Below are positions 39,936 through 54,200 of a stretch of DNA of 64,000 nucleotides, piece by piece. Origin of the DNA: Candidula unifasciata (taxonomy: Eukaryota > Mollusca > Gastropoda > Stylommatophora > Geomitridae); contig CAJHNH020000813.1 of NCBI GenBank assembly GCA_905116865.2, positions 237,001 to 301,000 of the forward strand, written 5' to 3'. Position 1 is the first letter of the stretch. Each line of letters opens with the position of its first letter. The translations under genes were made by a program, and so were the position numbers. A model generated the notes under the pieces. That model was not told the DNA's origin and did no database searches. It was given only the letters and a program-made list of their open reading frames with translations.

Positions 39936-40112
39936 CAGGGCTGTTCAGCTAAGTTTTCCCAGGGGCCAGAATAAAAAAATAATTGGGGATCCTCACAAGC
40001 CAGAGGTTTGAGCACCAGCATAGAAGTATCATTAATTCAAAACGACTGGCAAAGATCAGTGGGCCACTCGCTAGGCCTCGATGGACTAGATTTGTCCTGT
40101 GGGCCACCCCTG
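39936..40112. mobile_element. Probable hAT-type MITE
   Basis: Begins CAGGGCTGTTCAGC and ends GGGCCACCCCTG; the ends are roughly inverted (CAGGGCTG versus CAGGGGTG). Flanks TTCTAGGG and TTCTTGGA agree at six of eight bases, an old 8-bp target duplication. Contains GGGGCCAG near the left and GGGCCAC near the right, typical of hAT ends. Confidence 0.45.
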
Positions 40113-40254
40113 TTCTTGGAGGTGGGAGCTCAGCCTCATTAAGAATTATCGTTTGTGGATGAGGGGGTTGGAATTGCTCAATTTGCTGAGCCTGTAGGTT
40201 ACCCGCACCTGTACATAGCACCATTACTTGGCATGAAATGTGACATCTCAAAAC

Positions 40255-40590
40255 AATGTTAAAGGTTAAAGTCGAGAGGATCGACTTTTATTGTACCGGA
40301 TTTTATTCCATATGGCTCAGTCTTTCTCTGCAAAATGGCTAGCCACCTGCCAATGCACCTGCAGAAAAATGTGCAAAGATTACACAGTTGGCCGGCATAG
40401 GCAACAGATATATAAGTAAAATATTTTCTTGCACAATGCACAAACTCGTTAGCTCAGGTGACGGTCCCCAGGAACCTCTGTAAAAATTGCACTTGTCTAC
40501 TGAAGGGCACAGCAGTGAAATGAACCCATGACCTTCAGAGCCCAAGGCAAATGGCTTGACTACTTCAACACAGAGACCACCTGTGTGTTA
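40255..40590 (-). mobile_element. tRNA-derived SINE copy, part of an inverted pair
   Basis: In reverse: GTTGAAGTAGTCAAGCC, GAAGGTCATGGGTTCATTTC (B-box region), then a body including GGCCAACTGTGTAATC. The segment 40370-40435 recurs as reverse complement at about 40660-40730, giving an inverted repeat with a ~230-bp loop. Confidence 0.55.
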
Positions 40591-40799
40591 CTTTAATACT
40601 TTTTTTACTTTCATGTTCTTAAGTGATGAGTAGGGTAGTATTAGAAGAAACTGATAATGGAGAATATATTTTACTTATATATCTGTTGCCTATGCCGGCC
40701 AATTGTTTAATCTGTGTACATTTTTGTGGAGATACATTACTTATCAACCTTTCACTGGTTAACTGGAAATAATTTAGACATGTCTACATCCTTACTTTC

Positions 40800-41072
40800 T
40801 TCTCCCCGTGGGGGTTCTGTGGCCCCATTGTGGGTAAAACAAGAATAGACCCACTGCTTCTCCAACATGCATGTCATGAGAGTCGACTCATTTGAGCTTT
40901 CTTCAGAATTGGAGTGCATCTGTTGAGATGCAAGGAACTAACAATCTGCATACAATTTAGTCACATCTGTTGAACACTGAGGTGCTGGAACAAGACTAAA
41001 GTCCAGAGGTGGACAAACAACCAGAACATTCTGCTGCAGTTTACAGCAAGTGAACGCGAAGAAGAAGAAACA
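40800..41072 (+). mobile_element. GAA-tailed interspersed repeat, family A
   Basis: Forward copy with head GGGGTTCTGTGGCCCCATTG, AACATGCATGTCATGAGAG, GGAGTGCATCTG, TGGAACAAGACTAAAGTCC, tail AAGAAGAAGAAAC. Confidence 0.8.
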
Positions 41073-41128
41073 AGATTCTTCATTCTTGTTTTCTTTGTAT
41101 ACGTCAGTTGTCTGTCCGAGTTATCCTT

Positions 41129-41345
41129 TGCTCTGTCTTTGTTCAAAATATCAGAGAGCAAAGGATGACTGGTAAAGACCACTGTCTTTGTACAAAATGT
41201 CAGAGAGCAAAGGATGACTGGGACAGACTACTGTCTTTGAACAAAATGTCAGGGAGCAAAAGATTACTGGGACAGACTACTGTCTTTGTACAAAATGACA
41301 GAGAGCAAAGGATAACTGGGACAGAAAACTGTCTTTGTACAAAAT
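41129..41345. repeat. 49-bp tandem repeat, about four copies
   Basis: Units start CTGTCTTTGTACAAAATGTC and end GATGACTGGGACAGACTA; starts at 41182 and 41231 are 49 bp apart. It runs straight into a LINE C-terminal fragment. Confidence 0.85.
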
Positions 41346-41349
41346 GTGC

Positions 41350-41570
41350 ATATAATAAAGACTGTACAGTCCCTACAGCGTGCCTGTCACACAGGACCAC
41401 AAACACCTGAGCACATTCTGGAGACCTGCCCACCCTACCTGCAACTTTAAAAAGACACCTGGCCTCAAGAGCAGAGTGTACAGAGCAAGCTATGGGGAAC
41501 CATGAAGAACCTGCTACTGACATGCGAGTTTATATAGGCCACCTATCTGATGGTCTGACCTGAGCATATG
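41350..41570 (+). mobile_element. RNase H LINE (second type) C-terminal fragment
   Basis: Reads HTGPQTPEHILETCPPYLQL and, after a stop, WPQEQSVQSKLWGTMKNLL, homologous to the better copy at 42939-43412 ([20 protein letters not shown]). Confidence 0.7.
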
Positions 41571-41787
41571 AAACCGACCCCAAAGAAGAGGAAGAATAAC
41601 CTGAGGTCATTCAGCACCAGGAGAATTTGAACTCACAACCTTTCTCTGTCTTTTGAGAAGTAGTGAATCAATATAAGTATGTGTTGTTAGTCAGAATGCA
41701 TGGAGATTTGACCCCAAGGATTTAAGCAATTGACTTGTTATTGGAAGAAATTAAATTGTTAGCTTATTTTTTTCTGTCTTATTTCAG

Positions 41788-42002
41788 ACATCCTCAGTCT
41801 AAATTTTTCCGGCTAAAATAAAACCAGAATGGGTGCTGCTCTTCTTGTGGTAGAGATAATATGCACATGCATCCTAGCTGCTTTTTTGTTGCATCGGTAC
41901 GGAGATTTAAAGAAACAACATGTGGTGGCTACAGCAGCCTGTTTTATAGCCTGGTATTTCTGTCTGATGATCATCTTTATTCTGCCCTTGGATGTGTCAC
42001 TG
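41788..42002 (+). CDS. LMBRD2: LMBRD2 exon with start codon (5' UTR 41788-41828)
   Basis: Acceptor TTATTTCAG ends at 41787; donor GTAAGT at 42003. Coding starts at ATG 41829 and ends on a codon boundary after 58 codons. Two hydrophobic helices ([18 protein letters not shown] and [17 protein letters not shown]) flank [10 protein letters not shown], which is nearly invariant in LMBRD2. The short ORF continues a few codons into the intron but should stop being read at the donor. Confidence 0.93.
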
Positions 42003-45000
42003 GTAAGTTTTATTGTTTAGAGAAAAGGGTATCCTCATGACAGACTGACTGGCTTCTTCTTCTTCTTAATGTTCACCACCTGTAAACTCCAGCAAAATGT
42101 TTTGGTTGTTCGTACACTTCTTGGCTAAGATCTTGTTCCAGAACTTGAGTTTTGCATGCACATCCATTTTACAGGTTTAACCTACTTGTATGCAGATTGT
42201 TGGTTCCTTCTTCTCATGCTGATTTTGAAGGAAGCTTGCAATCTTAAAGCATACATGGTAAAGGCTATATAATCTGAAGTGATAAGCCTTTGAAGAGTGA
42301 AATTTTAAGTCTCTGAAATGTGACGTGTCAAGCTTTTGAAGTGTGACTGTTAAATCTCTGGAATTTGAAGTGGTAAATCTATAGAATGGGAACTGTTAAA
42401 TCTCTAGAACATGAAGTATCAAATCTATTGAATTTGATCTCTTAGGATACAACATTTTCCACATAAGCATTTCTTGTTGCATTTCCTTCCCAAACACTTC
42501 ATAGGAGTTCTAAAATCAGACACAATTTAATGAGACTGGTTCAGCTCCAAAGTTGCAATCATCAACAACAACAAAAAATGAATCCCACCTCTGATAATGA
42601 TTAAACTCAGACCATAGTTTTCACAAGTGAGTGCCCCAGTGGCTCTATCATCACTATTCCTGTTATAGTATATTTATTTTTTGTTATCAGTCCACGGTGT
42701 GTGAGCTGTTCACGCCATTGTTGGGGGGGGGGGGGGGGGGGGGGGGGGGGAGAGGTAGATTCTCTGCCACCCTAACAAGCAAGTTCCTAAAAGGCAACTA
42801 GTAAGATGTGTGCTGAAATCGGGTGTGTTGGACTGAAATGCTTAGTTATCGCAACCTGGCTGTAAACCATAAGACAGCAACCGCCCTCTTAAGGTCTGTT
42901 GCAGAAGAAGAAGAATTTATCAGATCAGAATTTTTCACTTGCAGTGGATTCCGTCTCACTGTGGCATCAAAGGCAATGAAAGCGCAGATGCTTTAGCCAA
43001 GGAAGGCAGTAACAAACCACAAACCTACCAGCCACTATCTTTTCTAGAAGTCAAAACTCTCATTAAGAGAAAATCAGAAACAGATTGGAAAACCAACACT
43101 GGTTATAACTACCGAAAAGATTTTCTGAAACACTTGAACAGAACAGACCAAGTCACAGTTTTTCGCTTACGCACTGGACACTGCAGACTCAATAAACACT
43201 CACATAAATTAGGTATGAGCCAAACAGCTCTCTGCCAGTGTCTTCGTGCTGAACAGACTCCAGAACATGTCCTGCAAGACTGTCCTCTCCTGGCGGAGCT
43301 GCGGAGCGACATATGGCAACACCCAGTAGAACTGACAACTAAGCTTTGGGAAAACCTAAGAGACCTTGAAAAGACATCCCAGTTTATGACCCACAGTGGA
43401 TTATGCGCATGACCAGAGATCGCTGAAGAAGAAGAGATCAGAATTTATTTTATCTGTTCACTTTGTTTTAGAGAAGACGGCTATGATTTAAGTGTTTATT
43501 TAAAGCAAAGTCACTTTAATACTTAATTTACTTTCATATTGATATTTATAATTTGGTTGTTTATTTAATCTCTGATCAGCATTTGTGGCCTATATATATA
43601 TATATATATAAACCTGAATCAACATCATGGCACAAGTGCTCTATTCTATTTCTAACTTAAGCCTGAGTCCGATGAATCTTAGCGCAGTGCACAAACTCTA
43701 TAGCACCAGCAGGGATCCTGAACATTTTTGGATAGATTTTTTACTCAAAATGTTGCCTGTTGTAGCCTATTGCTTATGAATGTATTGTCATAATTCTGAT
43801 GTAACTGCAGGCAATTTGGCAGCAGAGACAACTTTACATAGATGTCCATAACTATATGAACCTAAAATTGTTTATAAACAAAACAATGGCATAGTACTGA
43901 ACACAAATTATCTAGTAAAACTATAGTTAAATCTAGGATTGGTGCAGTGTCTTATAATGGATATGCAAACAACTTTCACTTTCTTTAATCATTCACAAAT
44001 CTAGCATGTCCCTACTATGTTATGTTATCACAATGGACGTCACTGCACATTAGGCATTCTCGTGCGTGCTCAGTCCTCTGATGCAGCAGCCACTCTAAGG
44101 TACTTCTACTAATTGTTCCCATGAGAGGTTGGTTATAATGTCTCCTATCTCGGCCTCAGGGGTGGCACTAACGTGCTTTACCATGCTTTACTCCCATGTC
44201 ACACAGCCGTATTAGTGTCTGAGATTCGTCACTATCCGCTAGCCCAGTCTATAGAGTGTTGATGATATCTACTTTGTCAATGCTTCTTTCGACATGCATT
44301 AGTACATTGCATGCCAGTTGGTATGGTCACTCATTACCCTGTATGCCAGCATGACCTGGTGTGAAGATCCAGGTGAAGAAGGTTGAGTGTGATTTTTTAA
44401 TGCTTTCTGCCCATTCACAGCGCATACTGACTATTGCTATTTTCTGAAGCATGTTTATGGAGTCTGATACCATTACTGTATATGTGGCTGTTTGCTTTGC
44501 TGCCAATGCTGGTGCAGTAGAAGCACTTCTATCTCCTTTGTTACGTTTAACATAGTTGCCCGGTGAGCACCGCTGTCCTCTTTCATTGTTTTCCCCCATC
44601 CTTTGTGCTGTGTATGCCCAAGCTGACCTTAATCTGCTCTTTATGGACCTATCTGTGTAGATGATGATGTCTTCTGGGTGTGAATGCTGATTTATCAGTG
44701 CCCTTGCCTCTGTGTCAATGGCCAAAGGAATCTGATCTCTGCAGTACTTCCCCAGTATGGTTATAGCTTTAGAGATGCTATGTATGTCTGTTGGTGTATT
44801 GGTCCATTCTTTTCCTTGACTGATCTCATCTAGGTCACATGCCTGCTTTATTAAATCTTCAGCATTGGCCAGTCCACTGTATTGTTGTGTTTTTAATTAC
44901 ACACATGCATGTGCATACAGAGAGAGAGAGAGTGAGAGAGACACACACATACATAGAGAGAGAGTTATGATGTGAGTGACATTGTGCAAAGGACTGGTTC

Positions 45001-45240
45001 CCTGATATTGATGTGTGTTTATGTGTATGTGCATGCCTCTAGCAGAAATTTTCAGTTATTTGTCCATTTCTTAACTTTTGTCTTGTTCCAGAAATTAAGT
45101 TTTGCCTGTTTCAGTGATATGAATTATTTGTATGCACTGTTGGTTCCTCACCTCTCTGATGTACCTCTGCAGATGTACTTCAACTTTGAAGAAGGCTCCC
45201 CTAATAAAAAATGTCTGCCAGATTAAAAAAACAATCAATA

Positions 45241-45286
<46 letters not shown>

Positions 45287-48200
45287 TATACTCCCTCCAT
45301 GACCCTAGGACAGTGCATCAAACACCTAGCCTTCTCAGACAAGTGACAAACTCGAAGACCTGTGCACGCCTTGTGCAAGTTAAACGTCCGTTGTTTTTTT
45401 CAAATCATAAAGAGTAGGTTGTATATAAGCCTACACCCATGTTTTACCGGGGCCTCATGGAAAGCAAAGAATAGTAGCACTTCACCCTACCAAGTGTGTC
45501 ATAAGACGCAACTAAGGGTGGAGGTGGGGTTGGCTACTTAAACCCGAAGAAAAAACCAACAAAATAGTCACATGCCATCCACCAATAAAAATGTCATAAA
45601 AAGTATGACCTTGTCTGGTGAAAGGGTCCATATCGCTGACACATCTGCTTTCTTCTAGGAAAATCCAAAACTGTGTGTAAGGTGGGAAGGCAGTAGAGGT
45701 GGTCAAAGAAATCAAACATTGAAAAGAGAGCTAGAGAATGAGGTAAAAAAAACAAAATGGGGAAGACAATAGGTGAGCTGCATGCGATAGTGAAGGATGG
45801 GATGAATTGGCCTAGGTTGGAGAAGAGCCTGTGCTTTTGGGGGGCTAAAGGGCTGAAGAAAAAAAAATTCTGAATGTGCCACAACCTCTGCTAAATTTCA
45901 GAATTAGAAAACAACTCACAGAAGTATTTATATCATTTAATTTCTATACAAGCACACATCCTTGCTGCAGAGCATACAAATAACTAGCCCTGTCCAACGT
46001 AAGCATTCATCCACAATAAAAAGAAATAAAACGCATGCCTGCTTGCATAAATGAAATGTGTACAGTTTGAAAGCATCAAGTGATGCTGTTATATTTCTTT
46101 GTGTTGGTTGATGACACTGTATTTGATGTATGCAGCAGAAGTGTTTAGAGTGTGTAACTGGAGACTTGGATACCACAAACTGTGTTCTTTACTTGTGAGA
46201 TATTACAGGAATTTAATATCTCCTATTCTCTCCCTTTATCAACTCCACCCTGTCACCTCTTCCTTCTCCTTCTCCTCCTCTTCTTCCTATTTTTTCTCCT
46301 TGTTTTTTTCTTTTCTTGTCATGATTTTCTTTTTCTTTTTCCTTTTTTCATTCCCCTCTTCTTCTTCTTCTTCTGCTTCTTCTTCTTCTTTTCCTTCCTT
46401 TCTTTCTTCCTTTATTCCTTCCTTCCTTTCACCTCCTTTTCTCTTTCTTATACCTCCTTATCCTCTTTCTGTTCTTCTTTTTTGTTTCTATTTTTTTCTT
46501 CTTCTTGCTCCTCCTCCTTCTCTTCTTCTTATCTTCATTACCCTTTTACCTCCCATTGGAGCATAATTTCTCAGCAAGCTCACACCAGATCCTTTGTAAA
46601 AGTGTTCATGATTGCTGGATTTTGCTGCTAAAGATGTCTACATGATGAGGTAGCAAGTTTCATACCAACTCTGGAATTGCCCCTACTAACATGTACAGTT
46701 GCTTATCGTATGGAAGCTTATAGTGGTACAGTAGTTTAAAGTAGTACAGTATTGGCTATAGTGGTACAATATTGTGTTACAGTAGCTTATAGTGATACGG
46801 AAGCTTATAGTGATACATTAGTATGTTCTAGTGGTACAGTAGGTTATTGTAGTACAGTAGCTTATAGTGGCACAAAAGGTTATTATGGTACAATAGGTTA
46901 TAGTGGTACAATAGGTTATTGTGGTGCACTATGTTATTGTGGTACAGTAGCTTATAATGGTACACTTGGTTATTGAGATATAGTAGCTTATAGTGGTACA
47001 GTAGTAGGTTATATTCGTACAGTAGGTTTTCGGGGTACAATATGTTATAGTGGTACAGTAGGTTATAGTTGTACAGTAGCTTATAGTTGTACAGTAGCTT
47101 ATAGTGGTACAATAGGTTATAGTAGTACAGTTGGTTGTAAACCTTATGTGTATGGTAAACAGGGAGGAAACAAATACATTGTTTAACTGCAGATACAGCA
47201 TTCTATTCCTTAATTGGTGCCTTAGTAGTTAACCTGAGTCAAGTTTTGACATCACAGCACTCAGGACATTCCCATGCATGCTCCGTCCTGATCTTCAGCA
47301 ACCAGCGCAGAGTTCCAATACTAATGGTACCGCTTGTAATTTGGTTATATGTCCGTCTTGCCTTTCCTCTGAGTGTAGTGAGCTGACCAGACCCTCTGGT
47401 TACATCCAGGTGCATCATTCTCTCCAGGCCGTAATAATATTTTTTATCTTCTGACTTTGTTATTTGTTTCCAAAGGACCTTGACCACATCTGCCTTGTTG
47501 TGTGTTTGTTCACCACCCAGTGGTGCAGATCACACCAATCTGTCTGCCTGTTCATTCCCCACCACTCTGGCATATTCTGGAGAAAAGATCTAAAGTATGC
47601 TCACTACCCGTGACCTTCCCAGTGAAGCTTGCTAATCTGCTCAAAGCATCCCTCTCTTCACATTTCTCAGCATGCTTTCAGAGTCTGTTACAATTACGAT
47701 ATACGTATGCATCTTGTTCTCTAGCCATCATAAAGCTGCAGTGACCGCCTCCACCCCCATTCTCATGCTAGATGTTGTGGTATCATTTGCTAGGCTGTCC
47801 TGCACTAAAGATTTTCCATTGGCTTTCGCTACAAGTCCCCAGGCACTTCTATACCCTCTCTACACAGAATTGTCTACATAGATAATCAGATCATCTGGGT
47901 GAGAATAGTCGTGAATCAACTATTGGACTTCCACTGGAAGGAAAGGATAAAGTTTTAATCAAGATTACCCCAAGGAACGTCACCGCATCAAGTCTCCGTA
48001 ATACTGGCCGAAGATGAAAACCCAAAACCAAAATACTGTAATATGTTTCCCATAAATATTCTTGCATCAAGGTGTATGGAACAATTGCGATCGTGGAAGG
48101 TAGCAGGAAGAGACACTCATCATTGGTCACAAAACCATTAGTACAGTGTCCTTCCAAATGACACTCAAGTTCATAGTGCCGAGGTCGCAGACAGTCTGCT

Positions 48201-51200
48201 TACATTAAGAATCAGAATCATTTCCAATTGTTGATTAATACAGCTATCTTCTGAAGACGATACATAGAATTTGAATGACTGTGTAATTAATTGTCTTTGA
48301 GTTTTGTATTGCTGTCTCCCATCTCATATCAATACTGTGTCGGGTTTATAGAACTTGCATTTTAAATCTCAAAATGAATGCCTCTTAAAGACCGCTGTAT
48401 TGTAAATGAGATACCTACTGACACTTCACTGTTTTGACAATGTTACACTCAGTGTGGGGAGGCATTCATTCACTGTGAGTTTGTTCTTAGAATGGCTGCA
48501 GCTCAAACCAGTGAGAGAATCTTGATCTCTGTTGCCATCCACTGCTTTATTTTTCATGAATTTGACAGTAACACCTCTGACCACTTCTCTGTGTGTATTA
48601 TCCTGCGCTGCATTATCCATCATTGCCACATTATGACCTCTGCTGATATAGACTGAGCAGAGATGACCAGCTGCAACCCACACCCTCCCCCTTTCAGTGT
48701 CGCTGAGTCTGTATAGCCTGACAGATCCCAATGAATGTCAAGGGTCATGCTGTTTCAGAACTTCTTCCACCTGCCGGAACAGACAACACTAGACATCTTA
48801 TCCAAGAATGGCAGTACCAAGTCTCTGAGGCCAGCTGACCCCTTTTCTGTCTGGCTCTGATCTAGATAATAGGAAGCGATTCGATCCACTTCATAGTGTT
48901 TTTTGGTTAAAGCCAGATGTGCATCGTCATTGCCAACTCCTACAGCAGTGTCGCTTACTGTTTGATAAACTAGGCGGGACCGAACTGCCCACCCTGACAT
49001 GTGTGTACACATTTACATTCACCTATACTGTCCTACAGCGTCATAAGCAACAACAACACACACACACACAAAACATGGAGAATGAATTAGAGATTGAAGT
49101 TAAAAAGATAGAGAAAACATGGGTTGAGCTGCATGAAAAAGCAAAACTTGACGTCAATTGGTTGAGGACTAATGCTATAGTGGGGAATAAAGTGCACAAT
49201 AAGAAGACAGCATACTAAGAAAACCTTTGTGTGTTCATAATAGAATACTCTTTCTTCTAGTGTGGGATTCAAGGCTCCAGTTTGGGGGTGGGGGAGGGGG
49301 GGGATAAACCCACAGCCCTCTATGAAGCATGTCATAAAAGGCAACTATTTAGGTGTTTGCTGGAATTGGATATGTTGTTGACTTGAAAGGTGCTGATATC
49401 TTAGCCTAGATGTAAACCACAACACAACATACTAACTGCCATGTTGATGTCATATGTAGAAAAAAGAAGAAGAAAATGTTTCTTCATGACAGAAGTTAAA
49501 CAGATGTTAACTAACTCTGTACATTTTGCTTATTTGTTTCCAGACATTTTACAGACAGTGTGTCAAAGACCGCACACCAAAAAGCATAGCAACAACAACA
49601 GAATTGACCACGTCTGCTAGCAACTCATCTCATTTTGGAAACATTACTACAATTCCTCTGGTCGATGTGAGGAGGTCAGCAGTTGCCTACAACACCCAAG
49701 CTTTGGTGCAGACTGAAGATGATGTTAGTGCTAGCTGTGGTCGTCCAGTCAGCTACATCCCCGACCAAGTGCTGCCCATTTTGTGGAGAATTATTTACTG
49801 GACTTCTCAAGTGTTGACCTGGTATGGCTGAAACCTATTCTGATTGTTTATTCTTCTTCTTCTTCTCCTTCTTCTTCTTCTTCTTCTTCTTCTTCTTCTT
49901 CTTCTTCTTCTTCTTCTTCTTCTTCTTCTTCTTCTTCTTCTTCTTCTTCTTTAAGAGCTGTAAACTCTGACAGAAAGTTCTGGTTGTTCATCCACCTCTG
50001 GACTTTGGATTTGTCCAGAGTATGAGTTTTGTGTGAATATTCATTTTACAGATCTGACTTTGTATGCAGGCTGTTTGTTCTTTGCCTCTCAGGCAGATGC
50101 ACTCTGACTTCAAAGGAAACCCACAGTCAGTTGACTCTTACGACATGCTTGTTGGGGAGGCAGGGGGTCTATTTCCACAATGGGGCCCTAGAACCCGCTG
50201 TGGGTTTTTATTTTGACTTTTATCCCACTTTAATGAAAGAAATAGACCCCCCCCCCCTTCCCCACCACCTCCTTTTTTTTAAAAAAACAGATTGTAAGAG
50301 ACGACTGATTAGGCGTTTCCTCAAAAGTCAGAGTCTGAGAGAATATTTAAAGGATACTAACTACCCGGGACCTCTGAAGCGGCGTTTGCCATTCTGCTTG
50401 AAGCATACCTGTCTTCACCTTACTCAACATGCTCTGTGAATCAGTGACAATCAGGGCATGTGTGTACAGCTGATTCTCAAGCCAGTGGAAGGCAGCAGTG
50501 AATGCACCCATCTCCATTCTCAAACTAGACTATCTATAGAGAGAGACTCTTCAGCAGAAATTACAAAATGATAGTCATAGTATGGCAAAACCACATTAAA
50601 AATCGTTCACAGGTATTTTCTGTTTTAGTGCCCTATTCATTGTCCATGTTTGGCACTGATAACATAATGTAGGGATAAAGAGAATTGTGTTACAAACCTC
50701 TAAGCCACAGAGCCCTTTTAGTTAAACTATTAACTTATTATAGACCAGACTGTTGTTATTTACATTATCCTAGTTGTTATTTTCACTTGTGCTCCAGTTA
50801 CTGTACTGAAATAAATACTTATGTCAGCAAGATTGCAATTGTTTCAATTCTGTCCACAGGCTAATTATGCCAATGATGCAGTCTTACACAAAGGCAGGCG
50901 ATTTTACAGTTTTAGGCAAACTGAAGTCATCCTTGATTGAGAACGCAATCTTTTACGGGACATACCTTCTCATTTTTGGCATTTGTCTTATATATGTAGC
51001 GGCTCGTCCAGATGTGGATATAGATGGGTAAGACGCAGTACTTCAACTTTTTTTTTTATTTAGCTGTGTGTTTATATGTTAATTATTGCTTATATTGCTT
51101 TGGGAGCCACTGTAGCAGATTGGCTAGGACTCTTGTCTGCTGACCCAGTAATCATGTGTTTGAATCCCCTTCTAGGCTGGGATTTGTTCAGTAGCCTAGG

Positions 51201-54200
51201 CTTTCGGAAAAATTACTAGTGAGTAAAGTTAGCTGGGGTAATATCGACAGCATCACCAAGTGCTTATCATTTTAACTCTGTCGCCCTGAGAAAACCATTT
51301 TTCTGGCATTTAAGGGTTTTTGCTGAAATGAAGTCTTTGGGCGGTTGTCACTACACCTGTAAAACAGCTTTGGTACTGGTTACATTTGCGTACTGTGCAG
51401 GCATGGTCTGTATGCCTGTATTTGCATGGGTGCGCACACGTACACCCACACACACATACACATTCTTCACACACATACACTTTCTTCAGACATCCACTCA
51501 CTCTCACACACAGACACAGACACTTGATATATTATTTAGGGAGAAAATGTTTTGAAAATTGTGACATCTTACATCATAATAATCTCACAGTAAAGTCACT
51601 TTACTGGAGGTGGCAAAGTCCATCAAACCACCTTTTTCATGATCAAAGGAAAGGAAACCAGCCAATTCTTTCCTCTGTTTATATTAAGTGATTATTTACC
51701 TTCACATAAATAATTAATTTCCTGATATTTATTATTAGCCATGTGACTGCCACATTGAAGCAGTGGCCTTTATGTTCTCGTGTTTGCTAGGTAATCTGTG
51801 GGTTTGACCTTCATCCCCAAGACTTTTATAACAAAAACTGACCACAACACCAAATTTCTTCTGCTTGTTCCTCGTTTAACCCTAGTTTCTAAGGGTAGTT
51901 TCATAGGATATCTTCTTCTTCTTCTTCGCATTCACCATTTGTAAACTCTGGCGGAAAGTTCTAGTTGTTCATCCACTTTTGGACTGCAGTCCTGTTCTAG
52001 AGCCTGAGTGTTGCATGTGCATCCGTTTTACAGATCAGACTCATTTATATGCAGACTGTTGGTTTCTTGCCTCTCAGACAGATGCTTTTCTACTTTAAAG
52101 GAAGCTCCCAATTAGTCGACTCTTACAACATGCTTTTGGGTATGCAGTGGGTCTATTCTTTTTTTCCCCCTATAATAGGGCCTCAGAATCCACAAACAAG
52201 CCAGATGTAAAATGGAAGTGCACGCAAAACTCAAGTCCTGGAACAGGACTAAAATCCAGAGATGGACGAACATCCAGATCTTACTGCTAGAGTTTGCAGC
52301 TGGTAAACACGAAGAAGAACAAATTGGAAGAAGATTTTATGCTAGGTTTTTAACTATTAGTTTTTAGTAGCACACGGAGCACTTGAAATAAAAAGCTTTT
52401 AAGTAATATATCGATTTACTTATTTAGATAGTAAATGTGATAGTCAGTGAAATACAAAGAATGGTCAGATTTATAAATACATAGTCACAAGTGACAGAAT
52501 GAAAGGATCAGATTTACAGGAACACAATCACGAGCAGCAGTGAAACTTCAGATTTAGAAGATGCATGATTTTTTTTTTTTTAATTTTTAATTTCTCACAT
52601 ACAATAGTTATACTTTTACTTACGTTAGGGTGCCATGGAAAAATTTTAATTGAAAAATGACGCATCTTTAAGAAAAGTTTGGGAAACAGTGGACTAGACG
52701 CTTGCCTATGCCCCGAAGATCAGGGGTTAAACACGCATTGAGTCAGATTTTTTTTTTCAAAATAAATCTTGGCTTCCATTTTATTACAGCCTAAAATGGC
52801 TACCAGGTAGTCTCCTGAGACGCGCCTCCTTGGCTTAGAGGTTAGTGTAACAGTTTCACAGTGAAGTCCCCGATGCTTCACATTGGGCTTTCAGACAGGG
52901 GTAGGTTTCCCTTGTGGGGGGGGGGTCCAGGGCGCCACTGGAAAGAACAACAAGAATCGACCCACTGCCTCCCCAACAAACATGTAAGAGTTGACTAATT
53001 GGGGGCTTCCTTCGAAGTCAGAGTGCATCTGACTGAGAGGCAAGGAACCAGTAGTATGCATACAAAGTCAGATCTATAAAATAGAGGTGAACAACCAGAA
53101 CTTTCCGCCAGAGTTTAGCTGGTGATCACAATGAAGAAGAAGAAGAAGACAACACGCTTGTTAATTTGGCAGTGGGCCTAATCTGTTTCTAAAACAGGGC
53201 TGCGAAACCCCTGACATATATACATTTTACATTGGATTGAATAGTAACTGCTGTTTGTTGACAATTGCAGTGAGAAGTTGAAGATCATTGGTGTCACTGC
53301 CAGCAACACCTGGGGGCTGTTTGTGCTGGTGCTGATGCTTGGCTATGGACTTGTAGATGTGCCCAGGTCTCTGTGGAACAAGTCCAAGAAAGGACTCATG
53401 CTATCCTCCCTCTATTTCAAGATTGCAAAACTTAGTACTGAAAAGACTGAGGCAGAGGAAGCTTTGGAGGATGCTCTTGAGGTATTTATTGTCTTTTAAT
53501 GTGTTGTCTTATGTGGTTATTTACTTCAGATACTGGTGTACCAAGGAAACTATTTTGTAGTATGCTACTAGAAAGATTGAAAAAATCCATAGATGAAAGA
53601 TTAAGGGAAGAACAGGCCGGTTTTAGATCCAAGCGGTCATGCATAGACCACATCTTTACTCTTAGAATAATTGTTGAAGATTCTACAGAATTCCAGTCGA
53701 AATTATTGATCAAATTTGTCGACTTTCAAAAAGCCTTCGACAGTATCCATCGTCCAACACTCTGGAAATTGCTTAACATCTATGGTTTCCCCATCAAATA
53801 TATCAACATCATAAAATCTTTTTATAATAAAACACGATGCTGTGTAAGAACTGATTCCGGCAATTCTGACTGGTTCCCGGTGGAAACAGGAGTGAAGCAA
53901 GGCTGTGTCCTATCGCCGATGCTTTTTGGTATAGCAATCGACTGGGTCATGCGCAAGTGCATACATAACGCAAATTTAGGCATTACATGGGTTGACAAAA
54001 TTCTGGAAGACCTAGACTTCGCCGACGACATAGCACTCCTGAGTTCAGAACACACAGACGCCCAAGAAAAAATCAATCGACTCCAGAAATTCTCAGAACA
54101 AATTGGACTCCAAATTAACACAGCAAAAACAAAAATTCTAGACTTTACCAACAGTTCAGTTGATATCACGCTGAACAACAACAGCCTTGAAAAAGTCAAC

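Noticed and set aside
42933..43415. 157-codon ORF as a host RNase H gene
   Set aside because: The C-terminal GNESAD and TPEH..C motifs and a parallel copy at 41350 identify it as a truncated LINE end.
46099..46631. Two overlapping ~150-codon Ser/Phe/Leu ORFs that look like membrane proteins
   Set aside because: They come from a pyrimidine-only tract, which cannot form stop codons on this strand in most frames.
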